DNA of 64,000 nucleotides from Acanthochlamys bracteata (Eukaryota; Streptophyta; Magnoliopsida; Pandanales; Velloziaceae). Below, piece by piece: positions 61,276 to 64,000 of this stretch (positions within the stretch are counted from its first letter, which is position 1; the number at the start of each line of letters is the position of its first letter). The notes below the pieces were generated by a model that was not told where the DNA came from, searched no databases, and saw only the letters and a program-made list of their open reading frames with translations. The position numbers and the translations under genes were made by a program. The stretch is from the NCBI GenBank assembly GCA_019914995.1, contig CM034140.1, positions 3,720,001-3,784,000 of the forward strand. Reading direction: 5' to 3'.

Positions 61276-64000
61276 TAAATAACATTGTCACGCTTTTTTG
61301 GTGGAGTGCTCCAGCACAGAAACACCAGCACCAACAACTCTACAGGAACAAAGAAAGAAATAGGAAACAAAAACTTCACAACCAAAAGATTCTGCCGGTA
61401 ACTGCTGTAGCTGCAGCACTAGTAGTAGTAGTGTGGAGAAATTTGCTTCCTCTTTTCTTTTTTTTTTCCATCTCTATCACTGTGAAGCTGACTATAGAAT
61501 GTATACGAGTGTTATTTGTTAGTTAAAGAAAGAAACTGGTTAGTATTGTAAAAGCGTGTGTTTTAATCGATGGTAGGTAAAAATTAAATTTTGATAAAGA
61601 ATTAAAACAAGCTTTGCTCCAATTTACGATACTTCTCTTTTTCTTTTATTTCGTTCTTTTAGAATTTTCGTACGTACATAGTGCAAAAGGAAGTTAATGG
61701 GGCGAACGTGAAAGCATTCTTTTGAAGGAATCTCAAAGATCTTCAAGCCATTCGTTAACAGTAGGGTTAGTATCATAATTCATAAATTGAAATTAGTAGT
61801 ACTGTTTTATATTAACAAGCATTGATTGATTATTATGTGTTCGTTGTTGTTGATGCTTATTTTTTGTTTATTCCTAAATCAAATTATTATCAACTACCAA
61901 CAGAAAAATCAATGTTGTTGCTCCCTAACAACACAAGAAACACATATAGCTTGAAGCAGCGTTTACATTTAAACACACAGATGCATGAACTTTAATAAGC
62001 AAAAGCTAATTTAATGAAGATAAATTGGTAAAATTTTCAAGTAAATCAATGATATTTATAATTACGCTAGAGTAAAGTAATTGTGCTTAACAAGTTTTAG
62101 TATACGTAAATCGAGATCAATCTTACAGTAAAAATTTGCTGTAGGTGAAGAAGTATGTTCTGCTCAATTATTAATCATTGCAGAAGCAAGAAAAGGGTAA
62201 AACGGTAATAAATAACGAAGCATGTGTCCCTAGGCGTGCGCCACACCTGCAGAATAGAGCGGCTGTTTTGATATTCCATTTGGCAAAACTATTTTTTAAT
62301 TTTTTAGTTATTTATTTATTAATAAATTTGTTATAAATTTTTAAAAATTTTATTTAAAAATTTAAAATGTATAAAAAATTTACATAATAAAAATTTTATT
62401 ATTATTTACTATTTTTAAAGTAAAAATTTATTTACGAATAAAATAAATAAATATTTTTAAAAACATTTTTTAAAGTATTTTTAAATATTCTTTTTCTCTT
62501 CAGAAATTCTCACTTTTCTCTTAATTTTTTTTATAACTTTGATAGATAATATAAAATTACAACCTTCCCTATTTAAATACAAATACAAAGTTAAACTTTC
62601 CAATGGTTCGTTCGAGATATTTTTTAAAAAAATTGGGAAAAAAAGGGCCCTTTATTTTAGTTTTCAAAAAAATCATTGTCAAAATAGAGAATGAAAAATA
62701 CCATAACTCAATTTGTTTTTAGACTTTTAGTTCACGGTCTGTTCAAACTTTTGATAAATTTAATTTAATTTCTACGTCAATACTAAACTTCGGTATATTT
62801 ATTTATTAAGAGGTTGTCTAAATTACATAAAATAAATAATTTTTTAAAAGAATTTAACAATATTTTTTGAAAGCCGACATTTTTTTCAATTTTAAGTAAA
62901 TAAATATACATATATTATAAAATATATACTTTTAAAAAAATTTAGAATTCTAATAAAATACTAGAGGAAATTTTTAGAAAATAAAAAAATAAATAAAAAA
63001 GATATTTTATGTAAACAATCAAAGTTTTAACATTTTCTATTACATGTACAGAGTTGGATTAGCGGAGTCGTCTCTGCAAACAAGCAAACTCACTTCATTT
63101 CAAAGCATATTATACTTAATAAAATATGAGATTCGTGAAACTAAATTTATAAAAAAATAAATTAAATAGATTCAATAACTTTAATATAAACTTAAATATA
63201 AAAAATAAATCCGAACTTATAATTTAACAAAAAATAAATATAATATAATTAAAACAAGCAATTTTGAAACTCATTTTGCTGAGCGGCATGCAAGTGAACA
63301 AACTTTTTAAGGCAAATTGTTTTCGATCAAGTGATTTTTGTCCAACGATAATGTGTACTATCTGTACGTTAAACTTTACCCACATTACATTTTTTTAAAA
63401 AAATAAATTGAGATTATCATTATAAGATAAAAAATCCCTCAATTATGAGGCACGAGAAAAGGAAGAACACGTGAGGAGAGTTTTTCCCAATTTATAATAT
63501 TATAGTGATTAAGAAAAGATTCATGAAGATATGGAAATGAAATTATGAGAAAACTGTGAGGTTGATTCATGGATTGATGATGATGAGGAGGAAGAAATTT
63601 TCCATAATTAGTGCAATGTTTGGGCATTACTTTCTACAGTGATTCTTTATTTTAATTTATTTTTTTACATTTTAATATATTTTTATAACATATATAAAAA
63701 CTTGTAATAATAATAATAATAAGTAATATATAATAAGTTGTATAGAGGGTGTGTGTTATTTTATCTTTATAATTCTTTTATTAACAACCAAGCCTTTTCC
63801 TTGAGTTGTAGTCGGTAATTTGATAGTTTACTAATTTTTTTAAAATATTTGAAGGTGTTTATTAAAAATGAATTTAAAAAAAAAAGATATTTTAGAAATT
63901 TTTTTTAAAATGAATTTTCTTTTATTTTAAAAAAATAAAAATAATTAATAAAAAAATTTTATGACGTAAATTTTTTTTATATTATTAAAAATTTTTAAAT
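61276..64000. other. Intergenic to the window edge
   Basis: PBL8 promoter side, then A/T-rich DNA. Short-element-like tracts lie at about 62270-62480 (starting CATTTGGCAAAACTA) and 63840-64000, the latter cut by the window end, plus an AAT run near 63705-63722. No gene was recognised. Confidence 0.45.

Overview
The window is nuclear DNA from a flowering plant, most likely a eudicot. Its genes have short exons and GT-AG introns, the intergenic DNA is very AT-rich, and the protein families are plant-specific or plant-typed (CDKB1 kinase with PPTALRE, DUF936, LURP-one-related, RLCK-VII kinase PBL8, LEA_2/NHL, CML42/43 calcium sensor). Species cannot be fixed from the sequence alone. All gene models were built by eye from splice signals, reading phase and remembered family sequences; no alignment was run. 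Layout, left to right: (1) 1-2.7 kb holds a local direct duplication and leader-like sequence without a recognisable gene. (2) A single-exon CML42/43-like gene lies at 2863-3432 (+). (3) A degenerate tRNA-Leu(CAA) is at 4264-4347. (4) A gene for an unrecognised 262-aa protein, with a leader intron, ends at 8022 (+). (5) A two-exon NHL/LEA_2 membrane protein lies at 12659-13407 (+). (6) Three minus-strand housekeeping-type genes follow: CDKB1 (7 exons, 15631-18200), a DUF936 protein (4 exons, 19556-22976) and cofactor-independent phosphoglycerate mutase (9 coding exons, 24005-29365). (7) A LURP-one-related gene (32950-33647, -) is followed by about 9 kb of AT-rich, MITE-filled DNA. (8) A decayed FHIT gene (43379-45902, +) sits next to a second LURP-one-related gene (46307-47018, -). 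(9) A tandem array of TRIM-like LTR fossils lies at 50710-52228. (10) A small secreted cysteine-rich peptide gene (52402-52839, -) and a PBL8-like receptor-like cytoplasmic kinase (6 exons, 55556-60977, -) complete the gene set. The genes are not an operon or cluster. Loose themes are calcium and defence signalling (CML, NHL, two LOR genes, PBL8, cysteine-rich peptide) and growth and metabolism (CDKB1, phosphoglycerate mutase). The most notable structure is the repeat landscape: at least four families of short AT-rich elements, several with clear inverted ends of the type G-T-G-[CT]-GTTTG and TTA target duplications (PIF/Harbinger, Tourist-like), including two adjacent copies in opposite orientation, plus the TRIM array and a matching solo LTR. 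The other points worth attention are the FHIT pseudogene that has lost its catalytic histidines, the unrecognised 262-aa protein with CDK-site and RxL-like motifs, and the 12-cysteine peptide.
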